Shown here: positions 16,067 to 24,708 of the stretch, piece after piece
How positions within the stretch are numbered: the stretch's first letter is position 1
How the letters are laid out: each line of letters opens with the position of its first letter
Assembly: GCA_027449865.1 (NCBI GenBank)
Contig: DAIDKV010000068.1
Coordinates: forward strand, 1 to 38,809
DNA: 38,809 nt
Direction of reading: 5' to 3'
Source of the DNA: Planctomycetales bacterium
Lineage (GTDB): Bacteria; Planctomycetota; Planctomycetia; Isosphaerales; Isosphaeraceae
Translations under genes and position numbers: made by a program
Notes under the pieces: model-generated
Seen by the model: the letters and a program-made list of their open reading frames with translations, nothing else
The model's database searches: none
What the model was told of the DNA's origin: nothing

Positions 16067-16839
16067 CAGTGGTCGATCGACTCGGGCGACATCGTGCCCT
16101 CAGGCTCCAGGCGGCCGTCCCTGTAGCCCCAGACCGCGACATCGACCAGGTACTGCTCGCGCGAGAGCAGCGTCCCCCGGCAGACCTTCTCGCGGGGCGC
16201 AGGCTCCTGAGTCTCGCGGTTCAGGCGATCGATCAGCTCGGCCATCACCCACTCGGGGACGACGTCTCGCTCGGCGGGATAGACGTATCCGAAATTGATC
16301 AGATGCGCCATGAGAACACGCCAGTTGTCGCCGAACCGACGAATCAGCCGGCTCCAGTCGAAGTTCCGGCCGCTCTTGCGGATCAGGTGGGCGATGTCGG
16401 CTCCGTCGAACCTCTCGCGTTCCTGGACGAACGACTTCGACCAGATGATCTCCTCGGGCGGACACAGCTTCACCGGGATGCCGAGCAACTCGGCATCAAC
16501 CGCGTGCTCGAACCACTCGTCGTCCACCGGAGCGGCTCCGTTGCCGGACGAGTAGATCACGTCAACGAACTCCTCGACGATCCAGGCCTTCGCCAGCCAG
16601 TGCGGGAACGTGACCTCGGTGTGATATCCGTGCAAGGCGAGCGCCCGCAGAATGCGGTCGCGATCGGTCTCTCGGACGAAGATGTCGAGATCCTTGGTAT
16701 GGCGTTCGATCCCGGCGAGCGTCCCCATCGCGTAAGCCCCGCCGACGAGGTACGGCAGGCCCGACTCGTTGAGGATCGACAGGGTTTGAACATAGAAGTG
16801 GCGGGTCGCCTGGTCCAGGATCACCTTGATCGGCTGCAC
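16042..16839 (-). CDS. Nucleotidyltransferase-fold protein (Pol beta-like superfamily)
   Basis: The 265-residue protein has a clear N-terminal nucleotidyltransferase signature: LVGGAYAMGTLAG (Gly33-Gly34) followed by KDLDIFV with metal-binding Asp50 and Asp52. This pattern is shared with minimal nucleotidyltransferases and AbiEii-like proteins. The C-terminal half is helical, with DIAHLIRKSGRNFDW as a recognisable segment. No HEPN or AbiEi-like antitoxin partner lies next to it, so a toxin role is not supported. The start is GTG 16839, with AGG/AGGA-type bases immediately upstream; a reading frame continues far upstream on the minus strand but overlaps the divergent phosphoesterase and is not used. 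It is divergent from the phosphoesterase, with a 168-bp gap. Confidence 0.75.
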   Translation of the reverse strand: MQPIKVILDQATRHFYVQTLSILNESGLPYLVGGAYAMGTLAGIERHTKDLDIFVRETDRDRILRALALHGYHTEVTFPHWLAKAWIVEEFVDVIYSSGNGAAPVDDEWFEHAVDAELLGIPVKLCPPEEIIWSKSFVQERERFDGADIAHLIRKSGRNFDWSRLIRRFGDNWRVLMAHLINFGYVYPAERDVVPEWVMAELIDRLNRETQEPAPREKVCRGTLLSREQYLVDVAVWGYRDGRLEPEGTMSPESIDHWTAAIATK

Positions 16840-17007
16840 GTTCCTACCTCGAGATTCCCGCGGAAATGATGGGCGTCGAAGCGACGCGTATAGGATTGCC
16901 AGAGTTGCAAAGCGAATGCCGATCGGGCACGCCGGTTGCCCACAGGTAGAAGGGCCCCGGGCCAGGCCGGGGATCGTGCCAGATCGAAACGCGACGGGAG
17001 AACAACG

Positions 17008-17757
17008 ATGCCCGAGCCGGGGCAGGTTATCCGCGTGGCGGCGGTGGGAGATCTCCACTGCCACAAGACATCCCAGGGACATTTTCACCCGATCTTCGCC
17101 GCGGCGAGGGCTGAGTCCGATATCCTCGTCCTCTGCGGCGACCTGACCGACTACGGGGTCGCCGAGGAGGCGGAAGTCCTCGTCAAGGAAATGGCCCCCG
17201 CCGCCGGCCTGCCCACGATTGCGGTTCTGGGCAACCACGACTTCCACTCCGATCGCCAGGACGAGGTCCGGCAGATCCTCGCCGAGGCGGGCGTCCACGT
17301 CCTCGACGGCGACGCGGTCGAGTTGGAGGGCGTGGGCTTCGCGGGTGCGAAGGGTTTCGCCGGCGGCTTCGGCCGAGGAACCCTCGGCGCCTGGGGCGAA
17401 CCGGCCATCAAGGCGTTCGTTCAGGAGGCCGTCGACGAGGCCATGAAACTCGAGGCGGCCCTGGCGAGGCTCCGGACCGCTCGCCGGATTGCCGTCCTGC
17501 ACTACGCTCCGATCCGGGCGACGGTCGAAAACGAGCCCGTGGAAATCTTCCCGTTTCTCGGCTGTAGCCGCCTGGAAGACCCGCTGAACCGCTATCCTGT
17601 GATGGCTGTCGTCCACGGTCATGCGCACCACGGATCGCCCGAGGGCCGAACCAGCGGCGGAACGCCCGTCTACAACGTCTCACTCCCCCTGATCCGCGCA
17701 ACGACACCTGACCGGCCGTTCTTCCGGATCATCGAGGTCTCCCTTGATGGCGACTGA
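17008..17757 (+). CDS. Calcineurin-like metallophosphoesterase
   Basis: The 249-residue enzyme shows all binuclear-metal motifs of the family in order: GDLHCH (Asp15, His17), CGDLTD, GNHDFH and, near the end, HGHAHHG. It should hydrolyse phosphomonoesters or phosphodiesters in the cytoplasm, as no signal peptide is seen. The substrate is unknown. ATG 17008 has GGGAG about 8 nt upstream and places the first motif at the usual distance; an in-frame upstream ATG at 16936 has no such site. The gene ends just before the second family A repeat array. Confidence 0.88.
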   Translation: MPEPGQVIRVAAVGDLHCHKTSQGHFHPIFAAARAESDILVLCGDLTDYGVAEEAEVLVKEMAPAAGLPTIAVLGNHDFHSDRQDEVRQILAEAGVHVLDGDAVELEGVGFAGAKGFAGGFGRGTLGAWGEPAIKAFVQEAVDEAMKLEAALARLRTARRIAVLHYAPIRATVENEPVEIFPFLGCSRLEDPLNRYPVMAVVHGHAHHGSPEGRTSGGTPVYNVSLPLIRATTPDRPFFRIIEVSLDGD

Positions 17758-18157
17758 TTCCATCCCTCGCTCGCTGCAACCCGAGACAAAAAGGGAGACG
17801 CCTCGCTCACCACCACCCCGAGCGACGTCCGGCGTCCCCGCGCAGTGGTTTGGCCCTCGTGCCGGGCCCACCAACCCGAAGCGCCAGCGAGGGGCCTCCC
17901 AGGCTGGTCCGAAGCGCCAGCGAGGGGCCTCCCACGCTTGGCCCTTGGGCCGTGCCCACCAACCCGAAGCGCCAGCGAGGGGCCTCCCACGCTGGTCCCG
18001 ACGCGGTTTCCGGAACCCTCGCTGGCGCTTCGGGTTAGTGTAACTCGATCCGCTCTTCCAGGTGGAGGTGAGCGAGGCGTCTCCAAAAAGGGCCGGCATG
18101 AGCTTTGCGTTTCCGGCTGAATCAGGGGCCTTGCACCTTTCCATGACGGGACGCCGC
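17758..18157. other. Repeat-containing intergenic region
   Basis: This 400-bp gap contains the second family A array (17873-18036). The remaining 120 bp before the HAD-ATPase gene show no recognisable promoter. Frames running through it give peptides such as NPKRQRG on one strand and TRSASEG on the other, which are translations of the repeat and not genes. Confidence 0.6.
17873..18036. repeat. Palindromic repeat array, family A (second locus)
   Basis: Three direct copies of the core GAAGCGCCAGCGAGGG lie at about 17873-17893, 17909-17926 and 17961-17981. They are joined by related spacers containing GCCTCCCA(C/G)GCT. A perfect inverted copy closes the array at 18014-18036. The design, direct copies then one inverted copy, is the same as at 1-132, where the core is CGCGCCAGCGAGGG. 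The third direct and the inverted copy can form a long stem with a loop of about 32 nt. Confidence 0.88.
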
Positions 18158-19930
18158 ATGCGATACCTCGCGCTCGCCACCGATTACGATGGGACGTTGG
18201 CAAAAGATGGAGCCGTCGACGACGCGACGATCGCGGCTCTCGAACGATTCCGCGACTCGGGCCGCCGGCTGATCCTGGTGACTGGCCGCGAGCTGGAAGA
18301 ACTGCTCGACGTCTTCCCGCATGTCGACCTTTTCGAGCGGGTCGTCGCCGAGAACGGCGCGCTGATCTACCGGCCCGAAGGCCGCGAGCAGAAGCTCCTG
18401 GGCGAACCACCTCCCGAGGCGCTGGTCGAGGCGATCCGTCGGCGAGGTGTCGAGAATCTCTCGATCGGCCACGGGATCATCGCGACGGTCGAGCCGCACG
18501 AAATCGACGTCCTGGAGGCGATTCGGGAGCTGGGCCTGGAGTGGCAGGTCATCTTCAACAAGGGCTCGGTAATGGTCCTGCCGCCGGGCGTGAACAAGGC
18601 CACCGGCCTCTGCGCTGCTCTCGCGGAGATGGACCTTTCCCCTCACAACGTCGTCGGCGTCGGCGATGCCGAGAACGATCACGCCTTCCTGGACCTCTGC
18701 GAGTACTCGGTCGCGGTCGCCAACGCCCTGCCGTCACTCAAGGACCGCGCGGATCACGTCACCCAGGGCGCCCGAGGCGCCGGCGTGACCGAGCTGATCA
18801 ACGAGGTTCTCACGGATGACCTGGAGGAACGATCGCGATGCATGAAGCGGCATCGCGTGATTCTCGGACATCGCGATGACGGATCGGATCAGGCCATCGA
18901 ATGCTACGGGATCAACATCCTCGTCGCCGGAACCTCCGGCAGTGGCAAGTCGACGATCACGACCGGCCTCCTCGAACGACTCGCCGAGCAAGGGTATCAG
19001 TTCGCCGTCGTGGACCCCGAGGGTGACTATTCGACCCTCGAAGGCGCGGTGGTTCTGGGCGATCCGAGCCAGCCGCCCACCATCGACGGAGCCCTCGATT
19101 TGATTCGCAAACCAGTGGCCAACACGGTGGTCAATCTGGTTGGCATCCCAATCGAACATCGGCCAGAGTTCTCCGATGGTCTGATCCCCCGGCTTCAGGA
19201 GCTTCGCGCGCGGACTGGGCGCCCGCACTGGGTCGTGATCGACGAAACCCATCATCTGATGCCGACGACCTGGCACCCAGCAAACCTTACGATCCCGCAC
19301 CAGCTCAAGGGAATGATTCTGATCACCGTACATCCCGAGAGCGTCTCTCACGCGCTCCTTGATGCCGTCGACCTGGTTCTTGCGGTGGGCGAGTCGCCCG
19401 ACCAGACGATCGCCCATTTCTGTGAGGCGGTCGGAGAGCCGGCGCCCGAGGCATCATCGGCGAAGCTTGAAGCGCTGGAGGTCCTGGCCTGGTGGCGGCG
19501 TTCGGGGAAGTCGCCTGCCCGGATTCGATGCCTCCCTCAGCGATCTGAGCGCCGTCGGCACTCACGCAAGTATGCCGAGGGGAACCTCGGTCCTGATCGC
19601 AGTTTCCACTTCCGCGGCCCCGAGGGGAAGCTGAACCTCCGTGCTTCAAATCTGCACCTGTTTCTCCAGATGGCCGACGGCATCGATGACGTAACCTGGA
19701 TGCATCACCTTGGTCGGGGTGACTACTCGGAGTGGTTCCGGACGTTTATCAAGGATCCGGACCTCGCGGGAGAGGTCGAGCCGATCGAGCGGGACGATAA
19801 ACTTTCACCCCGAGAGTCGCGTGGTGCCATTCGGGAGGCGGTGGAACGACGCTATACCCTTCCTGGGGAGCCCGCCGAGTACGTCAAGGCGGTCGAGACG
19901 GCATCGAATCAGCCTGTGGACCACGGATGA
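18158..19930 (+). CDS. HAD-IIB phosphatase fused to a P-loop ATPase (HerA/VirB4-like)
   Basis: The 590-residue protein combines two enzymes. Residues 1-220 are a Cof-type/sugar phosphatase-like HAD domain: catalytic Asp9 and Asp11 in DYDGTLA, VTGRE as motif II, and GVGDAENDHAFLD near 168 as motif IV. Residues about 235-440 form a P-loop ATPase: GTSGSGKST near 258-266 is Walker A, VVDPEGDY follows the next strand, and HWVVIDETHHLMP near 357 is Walker B. This DPEGDY/DEtHH pattern resembles the DUF87/HerA-VirB4 group. The last 150 residues (FRGPEGKLNLRASNL, then WMHHLGRGDYSEWFR) are uncharacterised. Start 18158 places the HAD strand at the N-terminus; ATG 18143 is an alternative, and neither has a strong ribosome site. 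Function is unknown. Confidence 0.78.
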   Translation: MRYLALATDYDGTLAKDGAVDDATIAALERFRDSGRRLILVTGRELEELLDVFPHVDLFERVVAENGALIYRPEGREQKLLGEPPPEALVEAIRRRGVENLSIGHGIIATVEPHEIDVLEAIRELGLEWQVIFNKGSVMVLPPGVNKATGLCAALAEMDLSPHNVVGVGDAENDHAFLDLCEYSVAVANALPSLKDRADHVTQGARGAGVTELINEVLTDDLEERSRCMKRHRVILGHRDDGSDQAIECYGINILVAGTSGSGKSTITTGLLERLAEQGYQFAVVDPEGDYSTLEGAVVLGDPSQPPTIDGALDLIRKPVANTVVNLVGIPIEHRPEFSDGLIPRLQELRARTGRPHWVVIDETHHLMPTTWHPANLTIPHQLKGMILITVHPESVSHALLDAVDLVLAVGESPDQTIAHFCEAVGEPAPEASSAKLEALEVLAWWRRSGKSPARIRCLPQRSERRRHSRKYAEGNLGPDRSFHFRGPEGKLNLRASNLHLFLQMADGIDDVTWMHHLGRGDYSEWFRTFIKDPDLAGEVEPIERDDKLSPRESRGAIREAVERRYTLPGEPAEYVKAVETASNQPVDHG

Positions 19931-19985
19931 TCGCACTGCCGTCCTCCCGGAGTGATTTCGACCAGGCGTTCGCAGACGCCCCCCT

Positions 19986-20014
19986 TTGACAGAGGGCCGC
20001 GGGTGGGTTACACC
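19986..20014 (+). promoter_or_regulatory. Weak candidate promoter before the SGNH/dehydrogenase gene
   Basis: A perfect TTGACA (19986-19991) is followed after 17 nt by TACACC (20009-20014), which matches the -10 consensus at only three positions. The leader to ATG 20204 would be about 185 nt. Confidence 0.25.
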
Positions 20015-20203
20015 TATCTAGAAGACGTGCAATTTCCTGGGCCGCCCTCCCAATCGCGATGGCCCCCACCGCGCGCCCGCCTGGAATGGTCTGGTATCGT
20101 CCTCGATGGTCGCGACAGCGATCATGCGGACGAGCCCAGGCTGGTTGGCGATGGTATCGGTGGCCATCGGGGGGCTCCGACCGTCCCCGAGGCAGGAACC
20201 CCG

Positions 20204-22846
20204 ATGACGAATCGACTCAGACGGCGACGCGCGACGTCGGTGGCTGCGGCGCTGGCGTTTTTGGCCTCGCTCGCGATCGGCGTGAAGGCCTCGGAAGCGG
20301 CCGAACTTCTGGAATTGAAGAAGGGCGATCGGATCATCGTCGTCGGGAACACACTGGCCGAACGGATGCAGTATTTCGGCCACTTCGAGGTTCTGCTTCA
20401 GAGCCGGTTTTCTGGTCTGGATCTGGTCTTCCACAACCTTGGATGGTCGGGTGACGAGGTTGCCCTTCGCCCTCGACAGGCCCGATATCAGGATCACGGC
20501 CATCGACTCGAGGACGAGAAGCCCGATGTCGTCCTCGCGGCTTTTGGGTTCAACGAGTCGTTCGCCGGGCCCGCCGGCTTGCCCAGGTTCCGCCACGACC
20601 TGGAGAACTTCCTCCGTGAGACATCCTCGACAAAATACAACGGACGATCGGCTCCAAAGCTTGTTCTGCTCTCGCCCATTGCACAGGAGGATTTGAAGAA
20701 TCCTCACCTCAACGACGGCAAAAAAAACAACGAGAACATCAAACTCTACGTGGACGCGATGGCCGCCGTCGCCCGCAAGCAGGGCGTCCTCTTCATCGAC
20801 CTCTTCCACCCCACGCAGGAACTCTACCGATCGTCGAAAGGGCCATTGACGATCAACGGGATCCACCTGAATAACGAGGGATATCGCCAGCTTGCCGAGA
20901 TCCTCGATCGGGCGCTCTTCGGCCCGAGACCGGCCTCCGTCAAGGCCGACATGTCCGCGCTACTGGCCGCCGTTGAGGAGAAGGACTGGCAGTACTTCCA
21001 TGACGTTCGAGCCGTGAACGGGTGCTACATCTACGGCGGTCGGAAGTCTCCGTTCGGCGTGATCAACTTTCCGGCCGAGTTCGCCCGGCTTCGCAAGATG
21101 GTTGAGATCCGCGAGCGACGGATCTGGGAGATCGCCAAGGGGAATTCTGTCCCGGCCGCGATCGACGACAGCAAGGCCGGCGATTTTGTGAAGGTTGCGA
21201 CAAATTACAAGCAACCGATTCACATCACCACTCCCGAGGAGGAGCGGAAGACCTTCACTCTCGCCGAGGGATACCAGATCAACCTGTACGCCTCGGAGGT
21301 TGAGTTCCCAGCGATCGAGAACCCAGTCGCCATGACCTTCGACGCGAAGGGGCGGATGTGGGTCACGACGATGTCGTCTTACCCGATGTACCTTCCTGGC
21401 CAGAAGCCGAAGGACAAGGTGCTGATCCTGAACGACGCCGATGGTGACGGCAAGGCCGACACCTGCAAGGTCTTTGCCGACGGTCTACACATTCCGACCG
21501 GGCTGGAGCTGGGCGATGGGGGCGTCTATGTCTCGCAGATGCCCAACCTGATGTTTCTCAAGGATACGAATGGCGATGAGGTCGCCGATGAGCGATCCCT
21601 GCTCCTGCATGGCTTCGATACGGCCGATAGCCATCACGCGATGCACGCCTTTACCTGGGATCCGGGTGGTGCCCTCTACTGGCAGGAGGGAACGTTCCAC
21701 TACACCCAGGTTGAGACCCCGTATGGTCCGCGTCGATGTAACGAGGCGGGGGTTTTCCGATGGGAGCCGCGGACCTGGAAGTTCGACATCTTCGTTTCGT
21801 ATCGATTCAACAATCCGTGGGGTCACTACATCGATCCCTGGGGCCAGAACTTCATCGCCGACGCCTCCGACGGGGCCAATTACTTCGGGACGGCGTTCTC
21901 GGGGCAGGTGGTCTATCCGCAGAAGCACAGCCCGATGAAGCAGTTTTTCGAGAAACAATGGCGGCCCACCTGCGGCTGCGAACTGGTTTCCAGCCGTCAT
22001 TTCCCCCATGAAACGCAGGGGGATTACCTTCTGAACAATGATATCGGTTTTCAGGGGATTCTCCGATACCACGTGAAGGAGGATGGCTCAGGCTTCTCGG
22101 GAACCCCGGTTGAGCCCTTGCTGCGGTCGTCCGACCCGAACTTCCGTCCTGTCGCGCTCCAGTTCGGTCCGGATGGGGCTCTCTACGTGGTAGACTGGTT
22201 CAACCCGCTGATCGGCCACATGCAGCACTCACTACGCGACCCGAACCGCGATCACACTCATGGCCGAATCTGGCGGATCACGTATCCGTCGAGGCCCCTC
22301 CTGTCGCGGCCGAGGGTTGCGGGTGCCAGCGTCCCTGAACTACTCGACCTGCTGAAGTCTTACGAGGACCGGACGCGATACTGGGCCCGTCGCGAACTCC
22401 GAGACCGGCCTGATCAGGAGGTCATGAGCGCGCTGGAGAAATGGGTCGGCGGGCTGGAGACAACCCATTCGGAATACTGGCATCACGTTCTCGAAGCCCT
22501 CTGGCTGCACCAGAGCCTCGATCATGTTGACGCCGGACTGCTTAACAAGGTGCTGACGTGCCCCGAACCGCACGCTCGGGCCGCGGCGACCCGGGTTCTC
22601 TGCTACTGGCGTGACCGCATTCCAGGGCCTCTGGAACTTCTGCGGAAGCAAGTGGCCGATCCTCATCCGAGGGTCCGCCTGGAGGCGATTCGCGCCCTGA
22701 GCTTCTTCGACGGCGCGGATGTACCGAAGGCTCAGGAGATCGCGCTGGAGTCTCTGGTCCAGCCACAGGATGATTATCTCGAATACACGCTGAACGAGAC
22801 CACGAAGACTCTGGACCAGCGCGCCAAGGAAAGTCCTCGCCCATGA
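20204..22846 (+). CDS. Secreted SGNH-like domain + TIGR02604 membrane-bound dehydrogenase-type propeller + HEAT repeats
   Basis: The 880-residue exported protein has an Arg-rich signal peptide (1-34). Residues 40-240 have an SGNH hydrolase fold: Gly83 (GWSGDE), Asn117 (FGFNE) and His221 (NGIHLN) are in place, but the block I nucleophile motif GDS reads GNT (48-50), so activity is doubtful. From about 345 to 690 runs a sugar dehydrogenase-like propeller (GYQINLYASEVEFPAIENP, FDAKGRMWVTT, NDADGDGKADT), the TIGR02604 family of putative membrane-bound dehydrogenases. The C-terminal 180 residues look like HEAT repeats. AGGA sits about 7 nt before the ATG. It overlaps the following cytochrome gene by 4 nt; in many relatives both parts form one polypeptide. 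A role in periplasmic oxidation of sugars is inference. Confidence 0.85.
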   Translation: MTNRLRRRRATSVAAALAFLASLAIGVKASEAAELLELKKGDRIIVVGNTLAERMQYFGHFEVLLQSRFSGLDLVFHNLGWSGDEVALRPRQARYQDHGHRLEDEKPDVVLAAFGFNESFAGPAGLPRFRHDLENFLRETSSTKYNGRSAPKLVLLSPIAQEDLKNPHLNDGKKNNENIKLYVDAMAAVARKQGVLFIDLFHPTQELYRSSKGPLTINGIHLNNEGYRQLAEILDRALFGPRPASVKADMSALLAAVEEKDWQYFHDVRAVNGCYIYGGRKSPFGVINFPAEFARLRKMVEIRERRIWEIAKGNSVPAAIDDSKAGDFVKVATNYKQPIHITTPEEERKTFTLAEGYQINLYASEVEFPAIENPVAMTFDAKGRMWVTTMSSYPMYLPGQKPKDKVLILNDADGDGKADTCKVFADGLHIPTGLELGDGGVYVSQMPNLMFLKDTNGDEVADERSLLLHGFDTADSHHAMHAFTWDPGGALYWQEGTFHYTQVETPYGPRRCNEAGVFRWEPRTWKFDIFVSYRFNNPWGHYIDPWGQNFIADASDGANYFGTAFSGQVVYPQKHSPMKQFFEKQWRPTCGCELVSSRHFPHETQGDYLLNNDIGFQGILRYHVKEDGSGFSGTPVEPLLRSSDPNFRPVALQFGPDGALYVVDWFNPLIGHMQHSLRDPNRDHTHGRIWRITYPSRPLLSRPRVAGASVPELLDLLKSYEDRTRYWARRELRDRPDQEVMSALEKWVGGLETTHSEYWHHVLEALWLHQSLDHVDAGLLNKVLTCPEPHARAAATRVLCYWRDRIPGPLELLRKQVADPHPRVRLEAIRALSFFDGADVPKAQEIALESLVQPQDDYLEYTLNETTKTLDQRAKESPRP

Positions 22847-24660
22847 TCCGAATGAAGAAGATTATGCCGAAAGTGGCCATCCCCCGGATGTTTTTGCGGG
22901 CGGCGGTCGTTGGGGCGTTGATTGGTCTGCCTCGTCTGCACGGCCAGGAGCCGACGACCGACAGCCCGATGGTCAAACTGCTCAAGAGTGGGCGGCTCCC
23001 CGCCGATCGGCAGGGTACCGTGATCGAGATGATTGGTCGGCGCGGGACCGCGGCCGATCTCGATTACATCGAGAGCCGGGCGCTGGATCCGGCCGCCCCG
23101 GTTCCGACCCGAGCACGTGCCCTTGACGCGATGGCAGAAGCGGCGACGACTCGGGGCGTGGTTCCCTCGAAGGACCGGGACCGGCTCGCGGAGTTACTGA
23201 CGGTTCCGTCGACCCCTGGATCGACAGTCCTCCTTGATCCGGCGATCCGGCTTGCCGGCGCCTGGCGCCTCCGATCCGCCAGCGAGCGGCTTCGAGCGAT
23301 CGCCTCGACGCCTCAGCTCGGAGAGACGACTCGCGACGCAGCGATAGAGGCGCTTGCCCAAATCGGAGGGCCGGAGGGCCGAAGGGCGATCAACGCCCTG
23401 AGTGGGCGCAGGTCGCCCATTCCGATCCGGATCGCCGCGATCGCGGCACTGACGCGGCTCGACCCGGAGGCCGCCGCGAATGCCGCGGTCTCTCTCCTAC
23501 CGGAAGCTGTCGAGGCGCATGCCGATGTCACGCCGATGATCGAGGCGTTTGTGACTCGTCGTGGTGGTGGTGCCTTGCTCGCAAAGGCGATCGAACGACG
23601 GCCCCCGACCACCGATGCCGCTCGACTGGCCCTCCGTGCCGCCTATTCGCTCAGCCAGGCCGACCCGACTCTCATCGAGGCGCTGGGCAAGGTCGCGGGG
23701 ATCGCCACCGAGGTTCGGGCACCCAGTCCAGCCGAGCTCGCCGCGATGGTCTCCGAGGTCGCCGCCAGGGGCAATCCTGCCCGCGGCGAGGCCGTCTTCC
23801 GTCGCAAGGATCTCAACTGCCTCACCTGTCACGCCATCGCCCACGCCGGCGGTGAGATCGGTCCCGACCTCAGCGCCGTTGGGCAGACCTCGCCCGTCGA
23901 TTACCTGATCCACTCGGTCCTGCTTCCCGACCAGTCGATCAAGGAGCAATACCATACCATGGTCGTCCTCACATCCGACGGCCAGGTCTATCAGGGCATC
24001 CTCGTCGACAAGGACGATCGACGGGTCATCCTGAGGGAATCCACGGGTGCCCTTCGGACCATCCCGGTCGACACGATTGAGGATCAGAAGCCGGGGGGAT
24101 CGCTGATGCCGAAGGGGCTGGTCAACCTGATGACTCATGGCGAGTTCATCGACCTGATCCGGTTCCTCTCCGAGCTGGGCAAGCCGGGCCCCTACGCGAT
24201 ACGGACCGTGCCGACCATCCAGAGATGGCAGGTTCTCACGGCGGTCCCGGCCGATCTGGCAGGCGAGGTGCCCAGGAGCGAGGTTCTTCGCGAGCAGGTC
24301 CTCCGCGCCGGTCCCGATCGCTGGGCGACCGTCTATGCCCGAGTTTCGGGCGCCCTTCCGCTGAACGAGGCCGCGGCCCTCTCCGGCGGGAGTAAAGTCC
24401 TCTATCTGAGAGGTGAGATCGACGTGACCGTCGCTGGTGAGGCGCAGGTCCGACCACAATACCCGGATGGCATCCGATTCTGGATCGACGAGGTCGACGC
24501 GCCGCTCGGGACGGCCGAATTCACGACAATCGTTTCTGTCGGTCGCCATCCCATTGTCGTCCGGGTCGATACCTCGTCCCGCAAGGAGGATTCCCTTCGG
24601 ATTGAGATCGTCAAGCCCGAAGGATCGAAGGCTGAATTTACAGTTGTCGGGGGTCGTTGA
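22843..24660 (+). CDS. HEAT-repeat and cytochrome c heme-binding (TIGR02603-type) protein
   Basis: The 605-residue protein has a signal-like N-terminus (hydrophobic about 15-33, ending LHGQEP). It is followed by HEAT-like helices to about residue 290, then a single c-type heme site CLTCH (Cys326, Cys329, His330) within the planctomycete heme-binding domain TIGR02603. Family features after it include GPDLSAVG, LLPDQSIKEQY and VYQGILVDKDD. A C-terminal beta-rich part of about 130 residues follows. It probably accepts electrons from the propeller encoded just upstream. Its ATG lies inside the TGA stop region of that gene (ATGA), indicating translational coupling. Confidence 0.88.
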   Translation: MIRMKKIMPKVAIPRMFLRAAVVGALIGLPRLHGQEPTTDSPMVKLLKSGRLPADRQGTVIEMIGRRGTAADLDYIESRALDPAAPVPTRARALDAMAEAATTRGVVPSKDRDRLAELLTVPSTPGSTVLLDPAIRLAGAWRLRSASERLRAIASTPQLGETTRDAAIEALAQIGGPEGRRAINALSGRRSPIPIRIAAIAALTRLDPEAAANAAVSLLPEAVEAHADVTPMIEAFVTRRGGGALLAKAIERRPPTTDAARLALRAAYSLSQADPTLIEALGKVAGIATEVRAPSPAELAAMVSEVAARGNPARGEAVFRRKDLNCLTCHAIAHAGGEIGPDLSAVGQTSPVDYLIHSVLLPDQSIKEQYHTMVVLTSDGQVYQGILVDKDDRRVILRESTGALRTIPVDTIEDQKPGGSLMPKGLVNLMTHGEFIDLIRFLSELGKPGPYAIRTVPTIQRWQVLTAVPADLAGEVPRSEVLREQVLRAGPDRWATVYARVSGALPLNEAAALSGGSKVLYLRGEIDVTVAGEAQVRPQYPDGIRFWIDEVDAPLGTAEFTTIVSVGRHPIVVRVDTSSRKEDSLRIEIVKPEGSKAEFTVVGGR

Positions 24661-24708
24661 TCGAGGGATGGACGTCGCGATCGGGGATGACCGTGGAGAC
24701 CTTGCCCG

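Noticed and set aside
16840-17631. N-terminal extension of the nucleotidyltransferase to a 529-residue protein
   Set aside because: The extension would be antisense to the metallophosphoesterase and has no domain; the nucleotidyltransferase fold begins at the GTG at 16839.
17670-18410. Frames containing NPKRQRG or TRSASEG-like peptides
   Set aside because: Translations of the family A repeat. Such strings turn up in unrelated predicted planctomycete proteins and do not mark a gene.
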